Positions 20,108-29,095 of a stretch of DNA of 64,000 bases are shown here, one piece after another. Each line of letters opens with the position of its first letter. Positions within the stretch are counted from its first letter, which is position 1. The DNA lies in contig NZ_LUKZ01000019.1 of the NCBI RefSeq assembly GCF_001633105.1, forward strand, positions 62,249-126,248, read 5' to 3'. Made by a program: the position numbers and the translations under genes. The DNA is from Acidovorax sp. GW101-3H11 (GTDB lineage Bacteria; Pseudomonadota; Gammaproteobacteria; Burkholderiales; Burkholderiaceae_C). Below the pieces are notes generated by a model. It was given only the letters and a program-made list of their open reading frames with translations. It was not told the DNA's origin and made no database searches.

Positions 20108-20776
20108 ATGCGTCCCGTTCCGAATTCCCTGCACGATGAAGTCGCCTCGCGGCTGCGGGATCAGATTTTTGCGGGGGACCTGCGGCCCGGTAGTTTTCTG
20201 GACGAGGCCGCACTGTGCGAGCGGCTTGAAATCTCGCGCACGCCGCTGCGCGAGGCGCTCAAGGTGCTGGTGGCCGAGGGGCTGCTGCGCCACGAGCCGC
20301 GCCGGGGCTGCTTTGTGGCCGAGATCACTGACAAGGACCTGGACGACCTGTTCCCGGTGATTGCGCTGCTGGAAGGCCGCGCGGCGCATGAGGCCACGCA
20401 CAAGGCGAGCGGGGCCGATGTGGCGGCGCTGGAGCTGCTGCACCAGCGGCTGCAGCAGTGCGCGGCCGAAGGTCGCATCACCGATTACTACGAGGCCAAC
20501 TACGCCATCCACGAGGCCTTCATCACGCTGGCCGACAACCGCTGGCTGGCCCAGGTGATTGGCGACCTGCGCAAGATCCTGCGCCTGGCGCGCCACCAGA
20601 CGCTGCATGCCCCGGGCCGCCTGCAGCAAAGCCTGGCCGAACACCTGGCCGTGTTTGCCGCCCTCAAGGCGCGTGACTCGGAAGCCGCCGAAGAGGCCAT
20701 GCGCACCCATCTGTTGCGCCAGCGCGATGCGCTGCGCGACATCGCCCGCAATCAGCAATCGAGGTTGACACCATGA
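20108..20776 (+). CDS. GntR-family (FadR/FCD subgroup) regulator of the malonate operon
   Basis: A 222-residue repressor-type protein: N-terminal winged HTH (about residues 5-70, LCERLEISRTPLREALKVL) and a C-terminal FCD all-helical ligand-binding domain (about 80-210) with metal-binding His candidates in YAIHEAF and LAEHLAVF. Its stop overlaps the start of malonyl-CoA decarboxylase (ATGA), and the operon encodes malonate use, so it is probably the MatR-like regulator responding to malonate or malonyl-CoA. I chose ATG 20108; the frame is open to 19976. Confidence 0.88.
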   Translation: MRPVPNSLHDEVASRLRDQIFAGDLRPGSFLDEAALCERLEISRTPLREALKVLVAEGLLRHEPRRGCFVAEITDKDLDDLFPVIALLEGRAAHEATHKASGADVAALELLHQRLQQCAAEGRITDYYEANYAIHEAFITLADNRWLAQVIGDLRKILRLARHQTLHAPGRLQQSLAEHLAVFAALKARDSEAAEEAMRTHLLRQRDALRDIARNQQSRLTP

Positions 20777-22260
20777 TGAACAGCACCCCCGAATGGATCA
20801 CCCGCAGCGTGTCGCGCCTGCGCACCAGTGCCCCCGCCGCCGACAAGGGCGGTGACAAGCTGGCCAAGTCGGCCCTCGACAAATCCGTGACCGATGTGGT
20901 GGCCAAGGTGGCCGTGCCACGCTCTACCAACGAGCGGCTGCAGGCCACGCTGCGCCGGGGGCAGGAGGCGCTGTCGCCCCGCGCGCTGCGCCGTCTGCTG
21001 GCCGATCTGCAGGAGGTGGTGGCCCCGCAGGTGAGCGAGATCGAAGGCGGGCGCCGCGCGCAGGCCGTGGCCGATTGGTATGCCAAGGCCGAGCTGGAGG
21101 AGCGGCGCGACATGTGGCTGCTGATGTGCGAGCAGTTCGCGCCCGATGCCACGCGCTTCAAGTCGGCCCGCCAGCGCTATGAGGCGGCGGCGGGCACGGC
21201 CGAGGAGGGCCAGGCCGAGATCAGCCTGCGCCGCGCGCTGGTGTCGCCGCGCACGCGGCTGCTGCAGCGGTTCTCGGCGTTCCCCGAAGGCATGCGGTTT
21301 CTGGTGGACATGCGCGCCGAGATCCTGCCGCTGCTCAAGGCCGACAAGCGCTTGCTGGCGCTCGATGCCGAGCTGGAGCACCTGTTCTCGACCTGGTTCG
21401 ATGTGGCCTTTCTGGAGCTGCGCAGCCTGTCGTGGGATTCGCCCGCGTCGCTGCTCGAAAAGCTCATCAAGTACGAGGCGGTGCACGACATCCGCAGCTG
21501 GGCCGACCTGAAGAACCGCCTGGACAGCGACCGCCGCTGCTACGGCTTCTTCCACCCCCGCCTGCCCAACGAGCCGCTGATTTTTGTGGAGGTGGCGCTG
21601 GTGGACAAGATCTCGGCCAGCATCACGCCCCTGCTGGACGAGGCCGCTGCGCCGGTGGACATCACCCGCGCCACCACGGCCATCTTCTATTCGATCAGCA
21701 ACACGCAGACGGGCCTGCGCGGCGTGAGCTTTGGCGACTCGCTCATCAAGCATGTGGTGGAGACACTCACGGCCGAGTTTCCGCGCCTGCGCACCTTTGC
21801 CACGCTGTCGCCCATCCCGGGTTTCCGCGCCTGGCTTTCCAAACATGCGGGCACCATGCTGGAGCGCCTGGACGACAAGCGCCGAGCCGAGCTGGGCCGC
21901 GCCGTGGGTTTTGAGCCGCCGCAGGCCACGCACTTGCTGGGCGCCATCGACAAGGCGCTGGAGCTGGATGCCAAGTCGCCCGTCCGCCAGATGCTGCTGG
22001 AATGCGCCGCGTACTATCTGGGCCGCGAGATGCAGGAGGGCAAGCCGGTGGATCCGGTGGCCCGCTTCCACCTGGGCAACGGTGCACGGGTAGAGCGCCT
22101 CAACTGGGCGGGTGATCCGTCGTCCAAGGGGCAGAAGCAGTCGTACGGGCTGATGGTGAATTACCTGTATGACTTGAAGCGCATCGACAAGCACCGCAGC
22201 CTGCTGGCGCAGGGCAAGGTGCCGGTGTCGGGCGACATCGACAGCCTGTGCCGCGACTGA
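20773..22260 (+). CDS. matA: Malonyl-CoA decarboxylase
   Basis: Decarboxylates malonyl-CoA to acetyl-CoA and CO2. It has 495 residues, with the N-terminal helical domain (about 40-180) and the C-terminal GNAT-like catalytic domain, in which family segments such as YSISNTQTGLRGVSFGDSLI and ATLSPIPGFRAWL are clear. ATG codons at 20773 and 20776 both fit; the first overlaps the GntR stop. With the malonyl-CoA synthetase at the end of the operon it forms the usual two-step malonate degradation route. Confidence 0.93.
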   Translation: MMNSTPEWITRSVSRLRTSAPAADKGGDKLAKSALDKSVTDVVAKVAVPRSTNERLQATLRRGQEALSPRALRRLLADLQEVVAPQVSEIEGGRRAQAVADWYAKAELEERRDMWLLMCEQFAPDATRFKSARQRYEAAAGTAEEGQAEISLRRALVSPRTRLLQRFSAFPEGMRFLVDMRAEILPLLKADKRLLALDAELEHLFSTWFDVAFLELRSLSWDSPASLLEKLIKYEAVHDIRSWADLKNRLDSDRRCYGFFHPRLPNEPLIFVEVALVDKISASITPLLDEAAAPVDITRATTAIFYSISNTQTGLRGVSFGDSLIKHVVETLTAEFPRLRTFATLSPIPGFRAWLSKHAGTMLERLDDKRRAELGRAVGFEPPQATHLLGAIDKALELDAKSPVRQMLLECAAYYLGREMQEGKPVDPVARFHLGNGARVERLNWAGDPSSKGQKQSYGLMVNYLYDLKRIDKHRSLLAQGKVPVSGDIDSLCRD

Positions 22261-22423
22261 GTGAGTGCACAGGGTGGCCAAGAGTTTGAGTGAGTTGTGA
22301 GTTGATCGGTAAGTGCGTGAGCAGGTGAGTGAGTGAAGGAATGGCAGAGCGCGGACCGGTGCGCCACATGGCGCCCGGCCTGCGTTGCCGACAATGATTT
22401 TTACAACGACAGGAGACAAGCGA

Positions 22424-23425
22424 ATGAATAGAAACCCATCGCGAATTCAACGCCGGGATGTGCTGCTGGGCGCGGCGGCTGCGGGCCTCGGCCTGGCCAG
22501 CGGTAGCAGCTGGGCGCAGGTCTCGGCCTGGCCCGCCAAGCCGGTGAACCTGGTGGTGCCGTTTCCGGCCGGGGGTGGCACCGACACGTTTGCGCGCCCG
22601 CTGGCAGCGCAGTTTGCCAAGACCACCGGCAAGACGCTGGTGATCGACAACCGGGGCGGCGCGGGCGGTAACGTGGGCGCCAGTTTTGCCGCCAAGGCGC
22701 CGGGCGACGGCTACACGCTGTTCATGGGCGGCGCGCACCACGTGATTGCGCCCTCCGTCTACCCCAAGCTCGACTACGACCTGGAGAAAGACTTCGTTCC
22801 GCTGGCCCTGCTGGCCAGCGTGCCCCAGGTGCTGGTGGTCAACCCCAAGAACATGCCGGTCAAGGACTTCCGCGAGTTTCTGGCCCTGGTGCGTGCCAAC
22901 CCGGCCAAGTTCAACTACGGCTCGGCGGGTTCGGGCAGCTCGCACCATCTGGCGGGGGAGCTGTTCAAGATCCAGTCCAAGACCTTCATCACCCACATCC
23001 CTTACCGGGGTGCGGGCCCGGCGCTGGCGGATCTGGTGGGCGGGCAGGTGGACATGATGTTTGACGGCCTGGGCTCGTCCGCCGGGCACATCAAGGGCGG
23101 GCGCATCAAGGCGCTGATGGTGGCGGGCGCCAAGCGCAACCCGGCCTTCCCCGATGTGCCTTGTGCTGCCGAGGTGGGGCTGCCCGATTACACGGTCACC
23201 ACCTGGTATGGCCTGTGGACGCCCAAGGGCACACCCGCCGACGTGCAGGCGCGCATCGTGGAAGAGGTGCGCAAGCTTGGCCAGTCGGAAGAAATCAAGA
23301 CCATCTGGGCGGGCAATGGCGCCGAGTTCGGCACGCAGAGCCCGCAGGACTTCGGCAAGATGGTCAGCGGCGAGGTCAAACGCTGGGCGCAGGTGGTGAA
23401 GGCCGCCGGCGTCAAGCTGGACTGA
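22424..23425 (+). CDS. Bug-family tripartite tricarboxylate transporter receptor
   Basis: A 333-residue periplasmic binding protein of the Bug/TctC family, very expanded in Burkholderiales. It has a twin-arginine-like signal (QRRDVLLGAAAAGLGLAS, cleavage after SWA), then WPAKPVNLVVPFPAGGGTDTFARPLA and the later YRGAGPALADLVGGQVDMMF, both family hallmarks. A good ribosome-binding site (AGGAGACAAG) sets ATG 22424. No membrane TctA/TctB subunits are nearby, as is common for orphan Bug proteins. Malonate as ligand is an inference from the operon. Confidence 0.93.
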   Translation: MNRNPSRIQRRDVLLGAAAAGLGLASGSSWAQVSAWPAKPVNLVVPFPAGGGTDTFARPLAAQFAKTTGKTLVIDNRGGAGGNVGASFAAKAPGDGYTLFMGGAHHVIAPSVYPKLDYDLEKDFVPLALLASVPQVLVVNPKNMPVKDFREFLALVRANPAKFNYGSAGSGSSHHLAGELFKIQSKTFITHIPYRGAGPALADLVGGQVDMMFDGLGSSAGHIKGGRIKALMVAGAKRNPAFPDVPCAAEVGLPDYTVTTWYGLWTPKGTPADVQARIVEEVRKLGQSEEIKTIWAGNGAEFGTQSPQDFGKMVSGEVKRWAQVVKAAGVKLD

Positions 23426-23433
23426 GGGGCGCC

Positions 23434-24237
23434 ATGCCAGGTGAAGTCACGGCCCGCCAGGGCGAGGGGGGCGTGGTGCATGTTGTGCTGCGCCACGAGG
23501 GGCGGCTCAACGCCATGTCGCGCGCCATGTGGCGCGAGTTGCGCGCTGTGTTTGAGGGTGTTCAGCGCAGTGCGGACGCACGCTGTGTGCTCATCGAGGG
23601 CGATGGCGGCGCGTTCTGCGCGGGCGGGGATATCTCTGAATATCCCGCCTTCCGTTTTGACGCCGCCGCCTTGCGTGACTTCCATGAAAACGACGTGTGG
23701 GGCGGGCTCCACGCCATGCTGGCCTGCGATGTGCCCATCGTGGCCAGCATCCGCGGGGCCTGCATGGGCGCGGGGGTAGAGATTGCGAGCTGCTGCGACA
23801 TCCGCATTGCGGGCAGCGCTGCCCGTTTTGGTGCCCCCATCGCCAAGCTCGGCTTTCCCATGGCCCCGCGCGAGGCGCAGCTGGTGGCAGGCGCGGTGGG
23901 CGAGGTGGTGGCGCGCCAGATGCTGCTGGAGGCCGCCACCTTCAGCGCCCCCGACATGCTGGCGCGTGGTTTTCTGAGCCGGGTGGTGGCCGACGACATG
24001 GTGGCCACCGACGCCCTGGGCAGTGCGCAGCGGGTGGCGGCGCTCGCCCCGCAGGCCGCGCGCATGAACAAACAGACATTCAGGGCATTAAAAACGCCCT
24101 CTGCGCGCAACAGTAAAGAGTTTTCAGCTATCGAAAGCATAGTGAACGGTGTGCCCGACCCCTATGGCTATGCGAACAGCGCCGAGCACCGCGAGGGCAT
24201 CACCGCATTCCTGGACAAGCGCCCGCCGGTGTTTTGA
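23434..24237 (+). CDS. Enoyl-CoA hydratase/isomerase family protein
   Basis: A 267-residue crotonase-fold protein. The oxyanion-hole segments GGAFCAGGDISEYP and IRGACMGAGVEIASCCDIR are conserved. The Glu pair of classical enoyl-CoA hydratases is only partly recognisable (MAPREAQ), so the reaction (hydratase, isomerase or hydrolase) is open. Near the C-terminus about 23 residues (from FRALKTPSARNSKEFSAIES) are encoded by a dispersed repeat that also occurs between genes. It lies in the malonate operon between the Bug receptor and malonyl-CoA synthetase. Confidence 0.87.
   Translation: MPGEVTARQGEGGVVHVVLRHEGRLNAMSRAMWRELRAVFEGVQRSADARCVLIEGDGGAFCAGGDISEYPAFRFDAAALRDFHENDVWGGLHAMLACDVPIVASIRGACMGAGVEIASCCDIRIAGSAARFGAPIAKLGFPMAPREAQLVAGAVGEVVARQMLLEAATFSAPDMLARGFLSRVVADDMVATDALGSAQRVAALAPQAARMNKQTFRALKTPSARNSKEFSAIESIVNGVPDPYGYANSAEHREGITAFLDKRPPVF
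24076..24143 (+). repeat. Dispersed AGCTATC-type repeat, copy 5, inside the enoyl-CoA hydratase gene
   Basis: An in-frame intragenic copy: CATTCAGGGCATTAAAAACG, CTCTGCGCGCAACAG, then TTTCAGCTATCGAAAGCATA. It keeps the reading frame open across its full length. Confidence 0.75.
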
Positions 24238-24300
24238 CTGGACCGCCGCGGGCCCTGTCTTTCGTCTTCTTCCTTGTTTCAAAAAAGCCAAGCCCAAGCC

Positions 24301-25854
24301 ATGAGCCAACAGAACCTCTTCAGCGCCCTGCGCGCAGCCTTCCCTGCCGACCTGTCGAGCACCGCCGTGGAGACCACGGCGCCCGATGGCTCACCCCTGT
24401 TCTACACCTGGGGCGACCTGGACCGCGCCAGCGCCCGCATGGCCAACCTGCTGGCGTCGCTGAAGCTGCCCGAGGGCAGCCGCGTGGCCGTGCAGGTGGA
24501 GAAATCGGTCGAGGCCATGGTGCTGTACCTGGCCACGTTGCGCGCGGGCTATGTGTTTTTGCCGCTCAACACCGCCTACCAGAGCGCCGAGATCGAATAC
24601 TTCATCGGCAACGCGGAGCCGGGCGTGGTGGTGTGCACCCCGGGCAACTTTGGCTGGGTGAGCAAGATCGCCTTCACCCAGGGCACGGGCCATGTGTTCA
24701 CGCTGGGCGATGACCGCACGGGCAGCCTGCTGGAGCGCGCGGCGCACCACAGCGACGTGCACACGCCGGTGCAGAAGTCGGCCGACGACCTGGCCGCCAT
24801 CCTCTACACCAGCGGCACCACGGGCCGCAGCAAGGGCGCGATGCTCACGCACGGCAACCTGCTCAGCAATGCGGTGACCTTGAAGGACTACTGGGGGTGG
24901 AAGGCTGGTGATGTGCTGATCCACGCGCTGCCGATCTTCCACGTGCACGGCCTGTTCGTGGCCATCCACGGTGCGCTCATCAACGGCAGCAAGATGATCT
25001 GGTTCGCCAAGTTCGACCCCAAGGCCGTGCTGGCCGCCATGCCGCGCGCCACGGTCTTCATGGGCGTGCCCACGCTGTATGTGCGCCTGCTGGCCGAGGC
25101 CGGGCTTACCAAGGAGGCGGCCAAGAACATGCGCCTGTTCATTGCGGGTTCCGCGCCACTGCTGATCGAGACTTTCACCGAATGGCAGCAGCGCACCGGC
25201 CACACCATCCTGGAGCGCTACGGCATGAGCGAGACCATCATGCTCACCTCCAACCCCTACGCGGCCGACAAGCGCCACGCGGGGCAGACCGAGCGGCGCG
25301 GCGCCACCGTGGGCTTCCCTCTGCCGGGCGTAGGCCTGCGTGTGGTGGACGACGCGAACAAGCCGCTGCCCGTGGGCGAGATCGGCTCTATCCAAGTCAA
25401 GGGCCCCAACGTGTTCAAGGGCTACTGGCGCATGCCTGAGAAGACAGCTGAAGAGTTCACCCAGGACGGCTGGTTCAAGACCGGCGACGTGGGCAAGGTG
25501 GACGCGCGCGACTACGTGAGCATCGTGGGCCGCAGCAAGGACCTGATCATCAGCGGCGGCTACAACGTCTACCCCGCCGAGATCGAGGGCTACATCAACG
25601 ACATGCCCGGCGTGGCCGAGAGTGCGCTGGTGGGCGTGCCCCACCCCGACTTTGGCGAGGTGGGCGTGGCGGTGGTGATTGCCAAGCCCGGCGCCAGCCT
25701 GAACCCCGATGCCATCGTGGCGCAGCTCAAGTCGCAGCTGGCCAACTTCAAGATTCCCAAGAAGTGTTTTGTGGTGCCCGAGCTGCCGCGCAACACCATG
25801 GGCAAGGTGCAGAAGAACCTGCTGCGCGAGCAGCACAAGGGGCTGTTTGCCTGA
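24301..25854 (+). CDS. matB: Malonyl-CoA synthetase (malonate-CoA ligase)
   Basis: Ligates malonate to CoA using ATP, supplying malonyl-CoA to the decarboxylase in the same operon. It has 517 residues of the ANL adenylating superfamily: the AMP-binding motif YTSGTTGRSKGAMLTHGN near residue 178, YGMSETIMLTSNPY near 313, and the C-terminal Lys in NTMGKVQKNLLRE near 505. The MSETIMLTSNP stretch is characteristic of MatB rather than acyl-CoA ligases. I chose ATG 24301 over one nine codons upstream. It is the last gene of the operon, followed by a terminator. Confidence 0.93.
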   Translation: MSQQNLFSALRAAFPADLSSTAVETTAPDGSPLFYTWGDLDRASARMANLLASLKLPEGSRVAVQVEKSVEAMVLYLATLRAGYVFLPLNTAYQSAEIEYFIGNAEPGVVVCTPGNFGWVSKIAFTQGTGHVFTLGDDRTGSLLERAAHHSDVHTPVQKSADDLAAILYTSGTTGRSKGAMLTHGNLLSNAVTLKDYWGWKAGDVLIHALPIFHVHGLFVAIHGALINGSKMIWFAKFDPKAVLAAMPRATVFMGVPTLYVRLLAEAGLTKEAAKNMRLFIAGSAPLLIETFTEWQQRTGHTILERYGMSETIMLTSNPYAADKRHAGQTERRGATVGFPLPGVGLRVVDDANKPLPVGEIGSIQVKGPNVFKGYWRMPEKTAEEFTQDGWFKTGDVGKVDARDYVSIVGRSKDLIISGGYNVYPAEIEGYINDMPGVAESALVGVPHPDFGEVGVAVVIAKPGASLNPDAIVAQLKSQLANFKIPKKCFVVPELPRNTMGKVQKNLLREQHKGLFA

Positions 25855-25896
25855 TGGCCAGACGGCTGGATGGCTAGACGGCCGGTGGCAAGACAA

Positions 25897-25930
25897 AAAC
25901 AAATGGGGCCACGCAGGCCCCATTTGTTTT
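25897..25930. terminator. Bidirectional terminator after matB
   Basis: The stem AAACAAATGGGGCC / GGCCCCATTTGTTTT around ACGCA is A-rich left and T-rich right, between convergent matB and the universal stress protein gene. Confidence 0.9.
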
Positions 25931-25931
25931 G

Positions 25932-25996
25932 CTCATATTTTGATAGCTTCTACCGCTTTGTGGGTGCGCGGTAGGGCCTGTTTTTGCTCAAATTTT
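25932..25996 (-). repeat. Dispersed AGCTATC-type repeat, copy 6
   Basis: A reverse copy between the matB terminator and the usp stop codon. On the minus strand: AATTTGAGCAAAAACAGGCC, a CCGCGC...GCGG core, and GAAGCTATCAAAATATGAGC. It is the closest match to the copy inside cobU. Confidence 0.8.
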
Positions 25997-25997
25997 C

Positions 25998-26441
25998 TTA
26001 CCGCAGCACCAGCACCGGGATGTGCGAGTGCGTCAGCACATGCTGCGTCTCGCTGCCCAGCAGCAGGCGCTTGAGGCCCTTGCGGCCGTGTGATGCCATC
26101 ACGATCACGTCGCACTTGTGCTTCTTGGCGGCGGAGATGATGGCCTCGGCCACCAGGTCGGACTTGGCGATGACGGGCTTGACCGACACGCCCTGGGCCT
26201 CGCCCTGGGCCTTCACGCCATCGACCATGGCCTGGGCCGCATCGCCCCACTGGGATTCGATGCGTTTGACATCGTTCACATCCACTGGCATGCCACCTTC
26301 AAAGTAGCTGCGGGGGTAGCGGGGCACCACCTTGAGGGCCACCGCAGAGGCGCCGGTGAGGGCGGCCAGCGACAGCCCGTGTTCCACGGCCTTGTCCGAG
26401 AGGGGGGAGCCGTCCGTTGCGATCAGGATGCGTTTGTACAT
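25998..26441 (-). CDS. Universal stress protein, UspA family
   Basis: A 147-residue cytoplasmic USP-fold protein starting MYKRILIATDGSPLSDKA. The ATP-binding type glycine motif GRKGLKRLLLGSETQHVL is present near the C-terminus. The start is set by GAGGAGACC just upstream. It is divergent from ccoI, and a perfect-spacing FNR-type box lies between them, centred about 61 bases upstream of this start. USP proteins of this kind are often induced by low oxygen in betaproteobacteria; the box supports that here. Confidence 0.93.
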   Translation of the reverse strand: MYKRILIATDGSPLSDKAVEHGLSLAALTGASAVALKVVPRYPRSYFEGGMPVDVNDVKRIESQWGDAAQAMVDGVKAQGEAQGVSVKPVIAKSDLVAEAIISAAKKHKCDVIVMASHGRKGLKRLLLGSETQHVLTHSHIPVLVLR

Positions 26442-26494
26442 AAAGGTCTCCTCAAAACGATGGATCAAGCTTAGGATGAATCATGTTCCGGGAC

Positions 26495-26508
26495 TTGATG
26501 CAGGTCAA
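26495..26508. promoter_or_regulatory. FNR-type box between usp and ccoI
   Basis: TTGATGCAGGTCAA matches TTGAT-N4-ATCAA with one change. If activated as a class II promoter (-41.5), transcription toward usp would start near 26460, leaving a short leader with a good ribosome-binding site. Toward ccoI it would start at about 26543, the A of the ccoI ATG. Confidence 0.75.
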
Positions 26509-26542
26509 TGTACCTGTCATGGCCCAACGATAGGCTTGAACC

Positions 26543-29095
26543 ATGTCAATGTTTCGACCCGATGCGTCGGTGGCTTCCCCGGCGCATCTGCCTGATGGCA
26601 TGGCGGATTCATCGCCCGCCGCGCCCACCCAGTTGCTGGACGACCCGCAGGAATGGCTGGCGTTTGGCCGCCCCTGCACCCCTGCAGGCAGCCCCTTGCC
26701 CGCCCACGCCTTGGAGGCGGTGCAAGCCTGCCCCGAGGCCAGCACCTGGGATTCGCATGTGGTGCTGGAGGGCATGCACTGCGCCGCCTGCGCCCTCACC
26801 ATCGAAGACGCCCTGCGCGCCGTGCCTGGCGTGCTGCAGGCCGACGTGAGTGCGGCCACGCGCCGTGCCCGCGTGGTGTGGCAGCCGGGCAGGGTGCTGC
26901 CCTCGCAGTGGATGAAAGCCGTGCAGAACGCGGGCTACCGCGCCATGCCCGCCATGGATGCGTTTGCCCGCGCGCAGCGCCAGCGCGAAAGCCGCCGTGC
27001 CCTGTGGCGCTGGCTGGTGGCGGGCTTTTGCATGATGCAGGTGATGATGTACGCGTGGCCCGCGTATGTGGCGCAGCCCGGCGACCTGTCGGGCGAGATG
27101 GAGCAGCTGTTGCGCTGGGCGTCCTGGGTCATCACGCTGCCCATGGTGGTGTTCTCGTGTGGCCCCTTCTTTGCCAGCGCACTGCGCGATGTGCGGCTGC
27201 GCCGCGTGAGCATGGACCTGCCGGTGGCGCTGGGCATGGCAATCACTTTTGTGGTCAGCACGGCGGGCACGTTCGACCCGAGCGGCATCTTTGGCAAGGA
27301 GGTGTACTACGACTCCCTGACCATGTTCGTGTTCTTCCTGCTCACCGGCCGCTGGCTGGAGCTGCGCCTGCGCGACCGCACGGCCGGTGCGCTGGAGGCC
27401 GTGATGAACCGCCTGCCCGACAGCGTGGAGCGGCGTGATAACGCCACGGGCACCTTCGCCCGCGTGGCCACGCGCCGCCTGGTGGTGGGCGACACCATCC
27501 GTGTGCTGCCGGGCGAGGCTTTTCCGGCCGACGGGTGCATCACCGCAGGCAATACACATGCCGACGAGGCACTGCTGACCGGCGAATCCACCCCCGTGGC
27601 ACGCCCGCTGGGCAGCCATGTCACGGCGGGCAGCTACAACCTGCAGTCACCCGTCGAAGTGCGGGTGGAGGGCACGGGCGGGCAGACCCGGTTTGCGCAG
27701 ATCGTGGCGCTGATGGAAAGCGCATCGCTGCAAAAACCCCGACTGGCCTTGCTGGCCGACCGCATTGCGCGGCCGTTTCTGGTGGCCGTGCTGCTGGCAG
27801 CGGGGCTGGCCGCCGCGTGGTGGTGGCCGTCGGACCCCGGGCATGCGCTCATGGTGGCGGTGGCCGTGCTCATCGTGACCTGCCCCTGTGCGCTGTCGCT
27901 GGCCACGCCGGTGGCCATGCTCACCGCAGCGGGCACGCTGGCGCGCCACGGGGTGCTGGTGCGCAACCTGCAGGGGCTGGAGGCCCTGGCCCAGGTGGAC
28001 ACCCTGGTGTTTGACAAGACCGGCACCCTGACCCGCGACGGCATGGCGCTGCAGGCCGTGCATACCGCGCGGGGCTGGGCTGCCGATGACGTGCTGGGCC
28101 TGGCGGCCGCGCTGGCGCGCCACTCCATGCACCCCGCATCGCGTGCGGTGGTGGCTGCTGCCTCGGCATCGGTGCCAGCGCCGCAGGGGCGCTGGCGCGT
28201 TGCCAACCTGCAAGAGGACGCGGGCCTGGGCCTGAGCGCTGCCGTGTCAGACAACACGGGCGTTGTGCCCGATTGCAAGGTCTGGCTGGGCTCGGCCCGC
28301 CACGCTGGGGTGGCAGCGCAGCAGGGCACCGCCGCGCTGCAGGTGGTGCTGTCGGCGCAAGGGGTTGAGCAAGGGCTTGAGCAAGAGTCCGAGGGCGCCC
28401 TGCTGGAGCTGGCCCGGTTTGATCTGGTGGAAGACCTGCGCAGCGAGGCCCCGGCCGTGGTCGCCACGCTGCAGCAAGAAGGCGTGGCGGTGCAGCTGCT
28501 GTCTGGCGACCGCCTGGGGGCCGTGCAGCGTGTGGCCGCGCAGGCGGGCATTGCGCAGGTGCAGGGCGAATGTTCACCCCATGGCAAGCTGGAGGCGCTG
28601 CGGGCGCTGCAGGCGGGTGGGCACCAGGTGGCCATGGTGGGCGACGGCCTCAACGACGGCCCGGTGCTGGCTGGGGCCCATGTGTCGTTTGCGTTTGGCC
28701 GTGCCGTGCCGCTGGCGCAGTCGCGGGCGGATTTTGTGGTGCTGGGCGACAGCCTGGCGCTGGTGCCGCAGACCGTGTTGCTGGCGCGCCGCACGCTGCG
28801 GGTGGTGCGCCAGAACCTGTGGTGGGCTGCGGGCTACAACGCACTGTGTGTGCCGCTGGCCGTGGCGGGCTGGATGCCCGCCTGGCTGGCCGGGCTGGGC
28901 ATGGCGCTGAGTTCGCTGCTGGTGGTGCTCAACGCCGCGCGGCTGGCGCGCGGCCTGCCTGTGCTGCCCGCCCTGGCCGGTGTTGATGCGGGTGCAGATG
29001 CTGGTATGGATGCCGAGGCCCTCGCTGCGGGCAAGGCGCAACAAGCGCCCCTGCCTCTTCCCAACCTTCCCAAGACAACCCTGGAGCCCGTCTGA
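26543..29095 (+). CDS. ccoI: CcoI-type copper-translocating P-type ATPase
   Basis: Moves copper across the inner membrane for assembly of the cbb3 oxidase CuB site. It has 850 residues: an unusual 70-residue N-terminal extension, a heavy-metal-associated domain with GMHCAAC (near residue 76), TM helices, the ion-channel motif CPCALSLATP, the phosphorylation motif DKTGTLT (near 491), the SMHPAS nucleotide-binding element, and the MVGDGLNDGP hinge. The TM CPC and the position ahead of ccoS and ccoNOQP identify CcoI/FixI rather than the CopA detoxification pump. There is no strong ribosome-binding site before the ATG. Confidence 0.92.
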   Translation: MSMFRPDASVASPAHLPDGMADSSPAAPTQLLDDPQEWLAFGRPCTPAGSPLPAHALEAVQACPEASTWDSHVVLEGMHCAACALTIEDALRAVPGVLQADVSAATRRARVVWQPGRVLPSQWMKAVQNAGYRAMPAMDAFARAQRQRESRRALWRWLVAGFCMMQVMMYAWPAYVAQPGDLSGEMEQLLRWASWVITLPMVVFSCGPFFASALRDVRLRRVSMDLPVALGMAITFVVSTAGTFDPSGIFGKEVYYDSLTMFVFFLLTGRWLELRLRDRTAGALEAVMNRLPDSVERRDNATGTFARVATRRLVVGDTIRVLPGEAFPADGCITAGNTHADEALLTGESTPVARPLGSHVTAGSYNLQSPVEVRVEGTGGQTRFAQIVALMESASLQKPRLALLADRIARPFLVAVLLAAGLAAAWWWPSDPGHALMVAVAVLIVTCPCALSLATPVAMLTAAGTLARHGVLVRNLQGLEALAQVDTLVFDKTGTLTRDGMALQAVHTARGWAADDVLGLAAALARHSMHPASRAVVAAASASVPAPQGRWRVANLQEDAGLGLSAAVSDNTGVVPDCKVWLGSARHAGVAAQQGTAALQVVLSAQGVEQGLEQESEGALLELARFDLVEDLRSEAPAVVATLQQEGVAVQLLSGDRLGAVQRVAAQAGIAQVQGECSPHGKLEALRALQAGGHQVAMVGDGLNDGPVLAGAHVSFAFGRAVPLAQSRADFVVLGDSLALVPQTVLLARRTLRVVRQNLWWAAGYNALCVPLAVAGWMPAWLAGLGMALSSLLVVLNAARLARGLPVLPALAGVDAGADAGMDAEALAAGKAQQAPLPLPNLPKTTLEPV

